A DNA stretch of 64,000 nucleotides from Acanthaster planci (taxonomy: Eukaryota; Echinodermata; Asteroidea; Valvatida; Acanthasteridae): assembly GCF_001949145.1 (NCBI RefSeq), contig NW_019091404.1, forward strand, positions 963,047 to 1,027,046, read 5' to 3'. Below are positions 46,979 through 58,200 of this stretch, one piece after another (the first letter of the stretch is position 1; the number at the start of each line of letters is the position of its first letter). The notes under the pieces were generated by a model, which worked only from the letters and a program-made list of their open reading frames with translations, was not told the DNA's origin and made no database searches. Both the position numbers and the translations under genes were made by a program.

Positions 46979-49900
46979 GGGTATAATTGGGTTTGATGAA
47001 CAATGGCCGTTGACAATCCTTTCTGAGACTTTGCTTCCTGAGTGCCAACAACGAACTAGGGTTTGTACACAATTTGGAGAGTCTGAAAGAGAAAAAAAAT
47101 CACACAGTTGCATGAACTGACACACCCCGAGTGTCTCTTCCGGGATAATGTTGAATTTACGGTTTGCCAACTGGGACAGGCCATTGATTTTTCTGCACTA
47201 ATTGCGTTGGTGAATTTTGTAAATGCTGATAATGCAGTTTTCATATGGAGATTCAGGATCGTTTCTATAGGCCTATACAAGGGGTTTTCGGGGTTAATGT
47301 TATCCGTAGTGAAGTTGAAACACCAATTACCCTGCTTACGTCAACCTGTTTTGGTCATAAACGAAGCCGAACTGAATTCGAACCTATCTATTCTGAGACC
47401 AATCAAATTCTGAGACGACTACGTTTTCAGTCCTTGCACGCTTCTTTTTAAAACCAATGTAAAATTTAGACTTAGAAAGGCTACGCAGGCCGAAACCATT
47501 GTCAGCGTGTCCAAACAAATTCGAAAAATAAATGTCTTGTGTGTGAGCTTTCAGGAATTTGGCCAGTTTGGCCCGTTTTAACCCCCATCAAACCGTGGAG
47601 CTGCCAAGAAAATCGAAGTGTTGTGGAGATGGTTTGTGGTTCTTCAATTACCGCAATGTCACGGCCTTACTTTGAGGCATTTAACGGAATGTTTGACAAA
47701 TCCAAAGGCCACATTGCCTGCAAACATTGCCATGAACTGTGCCGGTCCGGCCTAGCCTCTGCCTGTCCCCCACGGCAAACAAATGGAAGAGAGATCGGAA
47801 AAACAAAGGGAAAAAAAAAGTGAAATATGAGTTCGGGGCGGGTTCTACTTATCTCCTGGCTATTTGTCCACAAAGCCGACCGTCCGTAAACCCCCACTGA
47901 GTTGCGCTCGGCGTGAGCGCTGCGCGCGCGGGGTCTTGAGATTGAATCAAGGCAGGCTTTTTCATGAAGATGCAAACGTTTACGTCGGCTTTCTTGCCCT
48001 ATCCCAATCCCTTCCCACCCCCAAATCTCTCTCGTCTAAACGGACAACATTTGGCCGAATGCTCTCGACTCTGCCTGGAATGTACGGGATATAAGAAATT
48101 CCGAAGCATGCCGGCTGGTGAATAAGACCCATGCATTTTGCCACTAAACGAGAAAACACACTATCGACCCAATTCAGTATTTCGATCGCCTCCTTGACCT
48201 CCGGAAAAGGAATAGCGATTCTGCGCCATCGACACCTGTGCGATATTAACGCCGTTCCAATCACCGTGTTGTTTTCGATTCGCAGATTTTGGCCAAGTTC
48301 TTTCCCTCCGGTAAAATTCACCCTGAAGGCTGAAGGCCGGCCGCGTAATCCCTCAACTATTTTAATGACAACTGCCAAGTGGGTGAGGATGTATTGGTCA
48401 GTCCCTCGGCTCCTTGTCCGGTAATCCCTTCTCTTTTCCAATTTCAATTTCCCCCCCTGATTTCGTGATGCAAGGCAGACCAGACCAAAAACACCCTCCC
48501 GAATCCTCCGCGAGAGAGTTGACGCAAACTTGTCAAGGAGGAACGGCGCAGTGAAAAATGTGATTGCGAGGTTACAGTAGCCCGACTGGGAACTTAGTGT
48601 GACCAATATTTCTGAACTTGGCACAATTTTGTCCCAAAGACCCGCGCAGGTAACAAAAACTGTGGTAATATTATTATTCATATTTTGCCGAACGTCCCAA
48701 AATTGACGTTAATCCCACCTAATTTCTTTCGTGTCCAATGTGTCATTTTGATCACATCATTATCACTGTCATGTGATGTCCATCTTATAGGCTAGTACAA
48801 CCAGCTGGGTTTAAATGGTCCCACAAGGCCTTTCTGTTCAATGTACCCTGATTGATTTCAACACAAATTGACTGGGCAGCCATCTTTTGGCGCCATTTCT
48901 CTGAATAAATGACTTTCTGGACGAAAACCACGCCAAAAAACCGCCAGGAGAAATATCCCACCGACTCCTACTCGACCTTGCTGAGGATTCCTTCTGCCGG
49001 CGACACACGCCAGAGGGCCCGCATGAAACGTGGCCTAAACTATGAGGACAACGTTGAGGACCGGACCCCGAAATTCGAGGAGAGAAATCTAAATCGATCC
49101 TGCGGACAATTTGACGAGATTTAAGACAGACGACCGAGAACGAGCTTCGCCCCTGGGCTTAGATTTTTTTGGGGGGGGGGAAGAGTAAATGAGTCTCCAC
49201 GAAGAGACATATCTTTAAAAGTGACAAATGACCAGCGGCAACAAAGTGGGCTTAATTATGCCGATGCCCTGCTGGTCTGGCTCGCGTGCGTGCCCTCGGC
49301 GGTTGGGCGGTACGGTGTATACTCCCATGGCGGTATTATGTTATATACCCGCTTCCCAAGTTTTCACGTCGCGGTTAGTTTCGTTACCTGCTTTATTTAT
49401 TCTTGTCTGAAGTCTTTGTATCATTTTACATATAGTTATCATAGAATCCAGGATGGATGCACTTTTTTGTTAGGGTCTCGGCTTATCTGAAACACTTCGT
49501 GCGCGGCGTCTGTTTTTAATTTTAACCGCCATGGATTGACCCAAGACGTGTCATGTTAGCGTACAAAATAATGCAGAATAGGAAAACAACACGAGATTCG
49601 TTGACTGACGTATCAAATTGTGTCGCTAGGCCATTTTCCTGTCAGCTTGACCCTTGAAACTGTGGACTCAGACATCCATTATATGCAGGCTCAGCCCAAC
49701 GAGAAAGGGCTTCATCCATTAAAGAGCATCTCCCCCGAAAATGTTGGATTTTTGCTGAAAATTGCCTTGTACAGGTCGTGTTTCGTTGAAGACAAAAGTA
49801 TAGGCGAAACCAAACCAGTTTGATTATGTGATAAATTGCTGATCCATGTCCACGCAAATTCCTTATCCCTTGGTTTGAAAACAAATTTTACATATTAAAG

Positions 49901-52150
49901 ACAGCAGTTGACGGAAGAGTGTGGACGTTGAATTTTATCAATTGGTCGATCTTAATGTTCTCATTAGACGGGTCGTTTGCCGATGGTGTCAGATAACATT
50001 AAGCTTCTTTAAAGACTAGTCAACATTCAATCAGTGGCTTATTACAAGTTAATCCTTGTACAAACTTTGATACACTTATCAAGGATTCTCTTTGTGCGGT
50101 GCTCGCTGCGCCTGGGCAATTACCAAACTGTTTGCTGTCGCAAAAAAATTTCTCTTGATTTTTTTCCCCTCTAAATCGCCGGTCGCGAGGCGGCATCGCT
50201 GCCACGTCGCACTTAACGTGTGTCGGCTCGCACTTGAAGTCCAGCACGGCTTCAAATTTTGGCCGAGCACGTCGCGACCTAAAAGCAAACAGGAGACACG
50301 TTACCTTATGGACCACGAGTCGAGGTCGTAGAACCGTAGCAACTGATCAAAGTGTAGAGGTGAAGCCTTCAACTTCATGGGAGCGAAGCCTAATTGGTAG
50401 TATGGTGCAAGTGTACGACATTATTCTGAAACTTCTGATGTTCGAGTCCAATTCACTTTTCCGCAATGCATACCTGTATCATCGATATAATGTACAATTA
50501 ATGTTGTCTTGAACTAGTCTTGAACAAGGCGTAAGCGCAGCCCGTAGCTCTGGTAGCCCGTTTTGAACTAGAACCCAAGTCGAAAGTCATAAGTTGAGAG
50601 AATCCCGAAAGCTATCCCCACTCAGTATACTAACTTCAGATCGGATTCATCATTCGCTCACGGGTTGTAACATTTAATTGGACGCCGAGTTTGGGGCCAG
50701 CTTCAATGTGCTTAACTACCCCCGAAAACTATTTTGTTTGTAAATAAAAAAAAAATTAAGAGATGGATTAAACTTCATACTCAAACCAGTCTTGTCATTA
50801 CTTCGAGGGAAGATTACAAAAACCTTTGGTGAGCCTGCGGTTAAAAATCCTACATAAATGCAAAAGAGTAATCTCGTTGCGTGGACTTCTCTCACATCTA
50901 CATTTTGTTTTAACGTGCAAATTTTAAAGTCCAAATTTTGTTTCAAGGTGTATTTATGTGTAAATTCATAGTTAGTCCATCCTTTTTTGGCGCATACGAT
51001 GAAGGAATTTTTTAATGACATGAATAATTAAGGAATAAGTCACATGCAACTTCAAGACAGTCATCCCCAGAGAAAGTAACAAACAGTTAATTACACAACC
51101 TCACAACATGTACTTTAGCTTGTTATGAAATTTCGCGGACCAAGGGGAAACAACTGGCCTCTTGTGCGGTGTTTTTCTTGTTGTACCAGTCTTGTCCACA
51201 TGTCCGCCTCAGTGTTTGCCAAACCGGATTACAAACTGCTTCACACATCCTCGCTAGGCAGGGACGCACAACAGCCTCAAAATCCCGGCCACTCAAAGGA
51301 CACGCCGCCCCGCCGCAAATTTGCATGAAGGACGCTCTCAACAATGTTTCTTCGCCGCTCTTCTTATTTGATTCTTTCTTCAAACCGCGGGTGTGTTTTT
51401 CCCCGGGAGATATGAAGTGCCTTTTCGCGGCCTCTCAGAACTTTTCTCAACCCTTCGAAAAAGAGTAATTAGTCTTTTGTGATTTCGACGGTTCCTTCCG
51501 GTCGGTTGCATAACTCTTCCGGGACAATGATTTACCCAGTACGCAGGAGCATTAGCAACAGAAGAAAATCTTTGCTTAATTCTAACGATCAGCTGTACCT
51601 TTACCTTTAGTCATTTTAATTTCTGTACTCTCTTCTCTATCTCGTAATTATAGCCTCATATGGATATTATTATAATAAATCAGGAGCCAGGCCATGAACA
51701 AGCGTTTGCTTACTGTCTGGTATCCGCCTTTAATCATCTTTTATTTCATTCTGTGATAACATTGTTATCTTTATGTTCTAATTGTGATGTATGGAAATAG
51801 ACCAAACCAAATCAAGTCGGAATGTTGTCGTCTGAATGTTACAGACAGCATGCATACAATGGAATTAGTTGTTTATTTTCTTTAGTTTGTTTACTCTTTT
51901 GCCGGGATCTTAATTTGGTGAGAACTTCAATTTCACTTCAGTAAAGTGTAACTGCAGAGCTCAGGTTCTTCCCTTTTCCAATTATTTTGGAAGTGTTGAA
52001 ACTGTCTTTTATGGATTCTTCTTTTTCATTTGAAGGAAACTTGGCTGAAGTCTGAGGTTGACGGCACGACCTTAACATGCAATGGGCCAGTTTGGTATTT
52101 CAAAAACCTAAGGTCTTTTGGGAGCGAAGCGCGCGCGTGGATCAGCGTAC
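46979..52150. other. Intergenic with one long chance-like ORF
   Basis: No recognised gene. The longest frame is 233 codons on minus (47,980-48,681), with no recognisable domain, signal peptide or repeat. A YY1-type word (GCAGCCATCTTTT, about 48,877-48,889) lies near its 5' side. A tRNA-like relic is at about 50,380-50,455. Confidence 0.45.
50380..50455 (+). repeat. Possible decayed tRNA or SINE head
   Basis: A B-box-like GTTCGAGTCC (about 50,440-50,449) follows about 40 nt after an A-box-like TAATTGGTAG. No acceptor stem pairs. This is probably a relic of a tRNA or tRNA-derived SINE; weak. Confidence 0.3.
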
Positions 52151-52386
52151 AGGTGCCTTTCCATGCGCGTAACGCACACGCGTGTTATGTTAATGGAGTC
52201 GATTTTTGTGTCTGTGAAAGTGAAACGCATGAACGCATCGCGTACGCAACGCACCCCAAAAACGTACATAAGGAAAAGCGCCTTATGGTTTACAGACTGT
52301 CGCGCGCACGGGGACAGCTGTTCCCGAATAGCCTCGGAATGGGCATGAAATGTCAAACTGGCTTTATGAATTTTTCCCAAGTTAAA

Positions 52387-52569
52387 GGGTGCGTTCGAGC
52401 GAACTACTGGTATCAACCCAAGTACACTCCTGAGCGCTCGAACGGCTGGAACACGACCCGCGGGTCAGCGAGAGTATACTCTTGCTAAAGGGGAAGTGTA
52501 CTCCTGCACCCGAGTGTAATGCGTACGCATCCTACTCGTGTTGACAGGAGTAACCTAGCAAACGCACCC
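52387..52569. mobile_element. Nested MITE with GGGTGCGTT ends
   Basis: The left end GGGTGCGTTCGAGCGAAC and the reversed right end GGGTGCGTTTGCTAGGTTAC delimit 183 bp inside the larger inverted-repeat element. The interior has further paired ACTCC/GGAGT text. The ends resemble widespread hAT-type MITEs. No clear 8-bp duplication was found (flanks AAGTTAAA and AAAAAGGT). Confidence 0.65.
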
Positions 52570-52856
52570 AAAAAGGTCGCTGCGGACATTAGGCCTTTAG
52601 AAACCCGACTGTATACCTCTCCAGGCATTCCTTACTTTTGGTCCATGGTCTTCTGAGCTGTACGTTTTTTTTGGGGGGGGGCTGCGTTGCGTAGGCGATG
52701 CGTTCATGCGTTTCACCTTCACGATCACAAAAATCGACTCCATTAACAAAAGACACGTGTGTTGCACTGATCTCTATTGTCAGTACAATAGAAATCAGTG
52801 GTTGCTTTCTGCCGTCAAAATCGCTCCCGTCGGATACGCCACGCTTGGCGCAAGTG

Positions 52857-52967
52857 TTGACGCGCACTTGGGTCGATGCGCGTATGGCCTGACGCGCGTA
52901 TGGACCAACGCGCACATGGGTTGACGCCCGTGTGGGTTGACGCGCGTATGGGTTGACCCGCATATGG
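52857..52967. repeat. 16-bp tandem repeat, CpG-rich
   Basis: About seven imperfect units of GACGCGCGTATGGGTT, found only in the right arm of the surrounding inverted-repeat element. It is absent at the matching position of the left arm, so it expanded after the arms formed. Confidence 0.8.
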
Positions 52968-52977
52968 AAAGGCACCT

Positions 52978-55247
52978 TTAGGATGTAATACAAGGCATCC
53001 GCGTGTTTTTTCTTAAATCCAAGCCTGGAGACTGTGTGGAAAGTGTTGCAGACCAGCATACCATGAGCAAACGAAGCAGAGTCTGCTTGAATCAAGACCA
53101 GCTCTGGCTGACCCGCCAAATCAATGATTGATAGGTAGCCAGACTTCTACCGTTGCTACCTCCGTGAGTTCGCATATTTCGCTTCCTGGTGTGAATTTTT
53201 TTCGCCACCTCATCAGTCCCGAGGCCGCATTTTACCTCACGCTTTTACTTCAACAACTTCTTGTATAATGTCAGCGTGTTTACACGAAACAAAGAGCCGT
53301 GACCGGCGAGGCATGAGAGGTTTTCAGCGGCCGGGCGAGGTATTGTTTTTGCCCGCGCGGGGCGGTGTGCCCGGGCAGCACGCGCTATAGGGAGCGTTTA
53401 CCGCGGTGTTTTCGTTGGACCCAAGGTGACATTCCTGACAGGACTTGGAGATATTTACCAATGATCCTGTGTGGTTATGTTTTCAAGCTTTCAAAGGAAA
53501 CCAAGCATTTACGGGAAAGTGCTTTTATCATTAGACAAATAGCGAGAGGGCCGGCCTACATCTTTAGGCATTGCGTATGACGAGAACAGACAAAAAGTCG
53601 ATCCACGTCCTTTTTCGAAACGCACCAGTCAGTAGAGTGAGTAAATCTGGATGTTTGCGTCATCTGCACCTTTGTTTAATCTAAGGATTATCAACAGTAA
53701 ATGCTACGGTACGTTTTAACATTTGGCCTCCCTGTTATGGTACAATCATAAAAACCGTTTCATCCTTGAATTAAACACTCTAAACACGACGATGGCCCGT
53801 CATTGTCTGGTGTCTCCATCAAGTTGGACGCGTCGTCTGCCTTTCATCTAGTCAGTTCGACGCGGGGGGCCCACCCTTGTTAATGTCCAAAATGATACAT
53901 GAAGCCTCATTAAAAGATCATGTTTTACCTAACGCCACATTCCACGCATACACTTGCTTGGGGTACTCACCATGCAGTAGACTGTCAGGAAAAGCTGATA
54001 AAACGTTAGACGTGACGCAACGCCATCATCCAACCCAAACTGTCAGTCATACAGGGTAGAGAAACGAAACGAATCAAGTTAAGTTGAACAGAAACTTAGC
54101 CAAAAATGAGCTTAAAAACTTGGGGGTTGATTTCCTATACGGGACGTCAATCCTCAACCGAAAATACGGGACTCCGGTAAAGCAAAACGGGGGACAATGC
54201 TGGGAAAGTTTCAGGTTCTCTGGTCCATGAAAGGGACGGCCACCTTCATGCGATTGTAGGTGACAGGAAACATCATGTATGAAAATGTATATCCTTGGTC
54301 TTGCTACTCGGGTACACGCTCTCAACACTCTACCATGCTTTTTTGCCGATTTGATAACTATGTATACACTGCCGACACCATACCAGATCACCCCGTCTTA
54401 CCGTCATGGTATATACCTCAATTGGCTGATATTCAATGTCGCAGAAAGTTGTTTTTTTTCACTATTTGATGAGCATGAAATACTAGAAACGCAGAAAACA
54501 ACATTTCTTCCTTTGATTTTTAATTTGGCACAAAACCCACGTGGTAAGAACCACTCTATAATGAACAGTTGGTAAGTGGCGTTGACCTGAAGGAGTTTCC
54601 CCTGCCAGTTCCATTTTGACATCTTTAACAGCAGGTGATTTATGTCTTGTATCGTCTGCTTTTTCGCGCCTTTTCAGTTCTCCATCCCTTTGCCACTCTC
54701 AAGATAAGAAAACCCTTAGCAAGCACTCAACGACACGCTGGGCAGAGAGGCGGGAATTCACGGCTGCACGGACCCCACACGCCCCCGCCGGCCATACGAA
54801 CCGGCGGGCAGCGTGATCGCGAGGGTGTATCCGACCCAGTTGGTGTTTGCACGAGGCATTAGGCCTAATCAAAAAACAACCGCCACCTTGTCAAAAATAT
54901 TTACCGTGGAAATTGGCGGGCATCACAGTCTGAAAAGACTTCGTGCTGAAAATGTATCCACACCCCGTCGGTATGGGTCGCTGTTGCCGGGGGATTCTGT
55001 TATGCTAGCTGAGGAAATGTACACATTTTGGCGGGCTAGGAATTTGGGAAGTTTGACTTTTTTGAATTTTTTCCACAAGCAGGAATTTGGACAGTTTTAT
55101 TAGATGATCACACTGTGTAAATATGTTTGTTTTTGCAGCGGGTCTAGGGTTGGCAATGTCAAATCATAGCCTGCGATGTACCGGTATGGTATGTCCGTGC
55201 AGTCGAGACGTGATCGATCAAAACGACTGAATCTAAACAAGACTTAC
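52978..55247. other. Intergenic, no gene recognised
   Basis: GC-rich patches at about 53,320-53,420 and 54,720-54,860. No exon, RNA gene or repeat family recognised. Confidence 0.45.
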
Positions 55248-55461
55248 CAACTCAATATCATGCAGACTCCAAACAGACTAATATAATATGATGTTCCGAA
55301 TAAAGAACGAAATATCGAATCAAACATGGCTAATATTGGCCTTTTTGGAGTCTGCATAATATTGAGTTGTCTATATAACATGATGTTCCGAATAAAGAAC
55401 GAAATATCGAATCAAACATGGCTAATATTGGTCTTTTTGGAGTCTGCATAATATTGAGTTG
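55248..55461. mobile_element. MITE with an internal 85-bp duplication
   Basis: The left end CAACTCAATATCATGCAGAC is the near-exact inverse of two right ends (55,344-55,369 and 55,436-55,461, TTTGGAGTCTGCATAATATT and on). The segment 55,288-55,372 is repeated at 55,380-55,464 with one visible mismatch over 85 bp, joined by 7 nt of AT-rich sequence. The structure is therefore one left end and two right halves: a recent tandem duplication inside a short DNA element, or an assembly error. Confidence 0.85.
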
Positions 55462-55464
55462 TCT

Positions 55465-57934
55465 GAATATCATCAGTGGACTTACAAAACTTAGAGAGTT
55501 TTATGCATTCACTTCCAGGCGACCTTGAGCAGATGGGTGACCGTCCGGCACACCGCCTAAACTTACACAAAGTCGACATCCTACAGCAGATAAAAAACAA
55601 CAGAAACACATCTGACAAATAACTTCCAATATTAATGTTCAACTAGGAGATATTATGCCTTATACTTTGGTTGAGTTAAATTTAAAGTATGACCTTCTCT
55701 CGTGGGAAAAGTGCTTTCCCAGCGTTGGTAGAACTTCATCCAAGTTAACCAACAGCAATGAATGTAACTCCTCGTCAATTCCATCCGTCGAAATAGCGAC
55801 ACCCAACTTACAGTCTTTGTTTTTTGTTGCCGCAGAAAAAAAGGCGACCGTCACCTCGTTGGAGAAAAAGAAAGCGTCAATATGAACGAGGCAACGGCCT
55901 AAAATGCCCAGACTCGAAAAAGGACAAATTTTGTCTCCAAACTGTCCTCTTAACTTTCTCACTGAATGCGGCCGTTATGCCAAAAGAAAACTATACTCTT
56001 CCCAGTGCAACAATTATGCAGTATGAATAGTAATACATGTGATGAAGTGAGGCGTTTTAAGTCCATAGGCCTATTCCTGGCGACGAAACTGGAGAAACCC
56101 AGGATGTTGGAAAGCTGAAGACACTTTGTTTTAGCAGCGGCAGCGTTGAACAACGATACAGACTGAACACGATTATGCGGTAGAGATTCACCGTAAGAGG
56201 TGCGGCCTTGGGTGGGGAAAGCGAGGGGAGAAAGCGCCCCCGCTGACCCACACAGCGGGTCATGGATCTGCGTTTCAGATCATCACCAAAGACCTGCCCC
56301 AGTTTTTGGACAACCCTTCTACTTCCCTATATAATGTGATCAAGATTACATCTGGGCTCGTATAGACTTGTCTACGGCCTCCTCTGTCCTGTATATGAAC
56401 AGCCTCACGTATGCACCCACCAGCAGACGGAGTCTGGTCCCAGGAGTCCCCAGTCGAAGATCAAGAAGGAGGATGGCAAAACCATCCGTCCATCCAGCCG
56501 AGTTCACGCTGGGAAATCCGCGGCCCGGTGACAGCGTGCCAGACCGTGGGAAAACTGCTCGTGTTTGCCCTGCACTTTTTACCGTGGACGCTCTCATGGG
56601 ACGCATCATACTTCCATTCTTCAAACTAAAAACTGCAAAGAAACTTTCACTCCCCGTCAAACCCTTAACAGATTACCTACTGCAGACTTGTGCAATTTAA
56701 CTGCGATTTAAATTAGTTACAAGTGTTTATAAGGTTACGTTTTAAAAACAAATCTAACATACAGAACATATTGAAATGTCTTAAATCACGTTTAAATTGC
56801 TCCTTTTCTTTGTCAAGAACATATACTCGAGTGAGCATAATAAAACTTAGTTTGAGATTTCAGCAATTTGGCGTTTATACATAAGAACAGTTTCCTCGTC
56901 ATAAATCATTAGGCCTACACAGCGACAGCTTTGACCGCTGAGAGGTAGCTTTGTAACGCTTCGGCAAAGCAGCTCTTGCGACATTTTTGTTGATGGAAAA
57001 TAAAATGAACTTGAAAAAAATTCCAGTTCAGGTTAATAAAGACAATTGGGCTGTGGTCGAAATCGTGCTAGTGCACAATTTAAGTCCAAGTTGGCTCCTT
57101 TTCTTATTTTGTTGATGCGTATGAATTAGTGCATGATAGCGATTACAGCACTTTCGTTTCATGTGAGATCAAGGACGAAGGTCCCACAGAGAAATTCGAA
57201 AACACCCCTAAAATAAACCGTCCAAATATCTGCCAACATGGTTCCTACTGCGTGCACTACCGAGCTTCATGTGACGGTGGTTAAATCGCTCATGTGATTT
57301 GGCTACCGCCCAGCTGGCCTGGGGACGTCTTTCGATCCCTGGGAAGTTTTCTAAAGGTGTCTCACAGGGGAGAAGGAAAGAAGTCACTTTCCATCAGAGG
57401 AAGATGCCGGGCTAATCATAGCACGAAGGGTGACACGTGTCAGACTTATCTCCCGAATTGTTTTTACATTGATCTGCTTTGGTCTGGATAGATGTTGCAG
57501 CTGCGCCGATTGAAGGCAACAACGGTTCTCAAGAAGGTGGGTCACCGACGACTGTTTTGCATCTCAACAAAGCGAAATAACATTCAAGCGCTTGAATTAC
57601 CATGGGGACTATCATCTGGATCCAAAGATTTTAGTCGTCATTTCACACATCCAGCATACACGGAAACAGCGAAAAAAAGGAAATGAAAAAGTAACTATAT
57701 TGTGCTACAAAATCGTATGCATGCACACCAAAAAGATACCAGCTTATCCAGTCTTCGATCGCGTGGAGTCGCTTTTTCAACCTGGCGAGAATACACTTGC
57801 CAACCCAATTATCTAACTTGCAATTGCAGCATTTATAGGTTGCTAAGAAGTTACATCATTAGATGTTGAGAATAAATTCGAGGTGCCCAGACTTGCCAGT
57901 TCAGCCTCTCTCCCAACCCAGGTGGGAGGGAAAG

Positions 57935-57941
<7 letters not shown>
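55465..57941. other. Intergenic with two CSL motifs
   Basis: No gene recognised. CSL words lie at 55,701-55,708 and 56,545-56,552. The opposed frames at 56,346-56,700 (104 and 110 codons) overlap in a GC-rich patch and have no recognised domain. Confidence 0.45.
55701..56552 (+). promoter_or_regulatory. Two CSL/Su(H) motifs, 840 bp apart
   Basis: CGTGGGAA at 55,701-55,708 (within CTCTCGTGGGAAAAG) and at 56,545-56,552 (within GACCGTGGGAAAAC). The second lies in a GC-rich patch and shares its GACCGTGGGAAAA context with the site at 9,875. Confidence 0.35.
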
Positions 57942-57968
<27 letters not shown>

Positions 57969-58150
57969 NNNNNNNNNNNNNNNNNNNNNNNNNNNNNNNN
58001 NNNNNNNNNNNNNNNNNNNNNNNNNNNNNNNNNNNNNNNNNNNNNNNNNNNNNNNNNNNNNNNNNNNNNNNNNNNNNNNNNNNNNNNNNNNNNNNNNNNN
58101 NNNNNNNNNNNNNNNNNNNNNNNNNNNNNNNNNNNNNNNNNNNNNNNNNN

Positions 58151-58196
<46 letters not shown>
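57942..58196. repeat. (CT)n microsatellite with a 182-N gap
   Basis: Uninterrupted CT units on both sides of an N run (57,969-58,150). True length unknown. The frames of SLSL or RERE residues across it are not genes. Confidence 0.97.

Positions 58197-58200
<4 letters not shown>

Larger units (their letters stand above)
52151..52977. mobile_element. Composite long inverted-repeat element
   Basis: The left arm (52,151 to about 52,258) starts AGGTGCCTTTCCAT and continues with TTAATGGAGTCGATTTTTGT and ACGCATGAACGCATCGC. The reversed right arm (about 52,680-52,977) has the same blocks in the same order, but between the outer end and the second block it has grown by a 16-bp tandem repeat (GACGCGCGTATGGGTT type, about seven units, 52,857-52,967). 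A second MITE sits in the centre. Total about 827 bp. Both arms keep an open frame with similar residues (VNGVDFC, ETHERIAYAT), but the differences are mostly amino-acid-changing, so I do not call a gene. Confidence 0.8.

Noticed and set aside
56346-56700. Opposed frames of 104 and 110 codons
   Set aside because: They overlap on opposite strands in a GC-rich patch with few stops; neither resembles a known protein.
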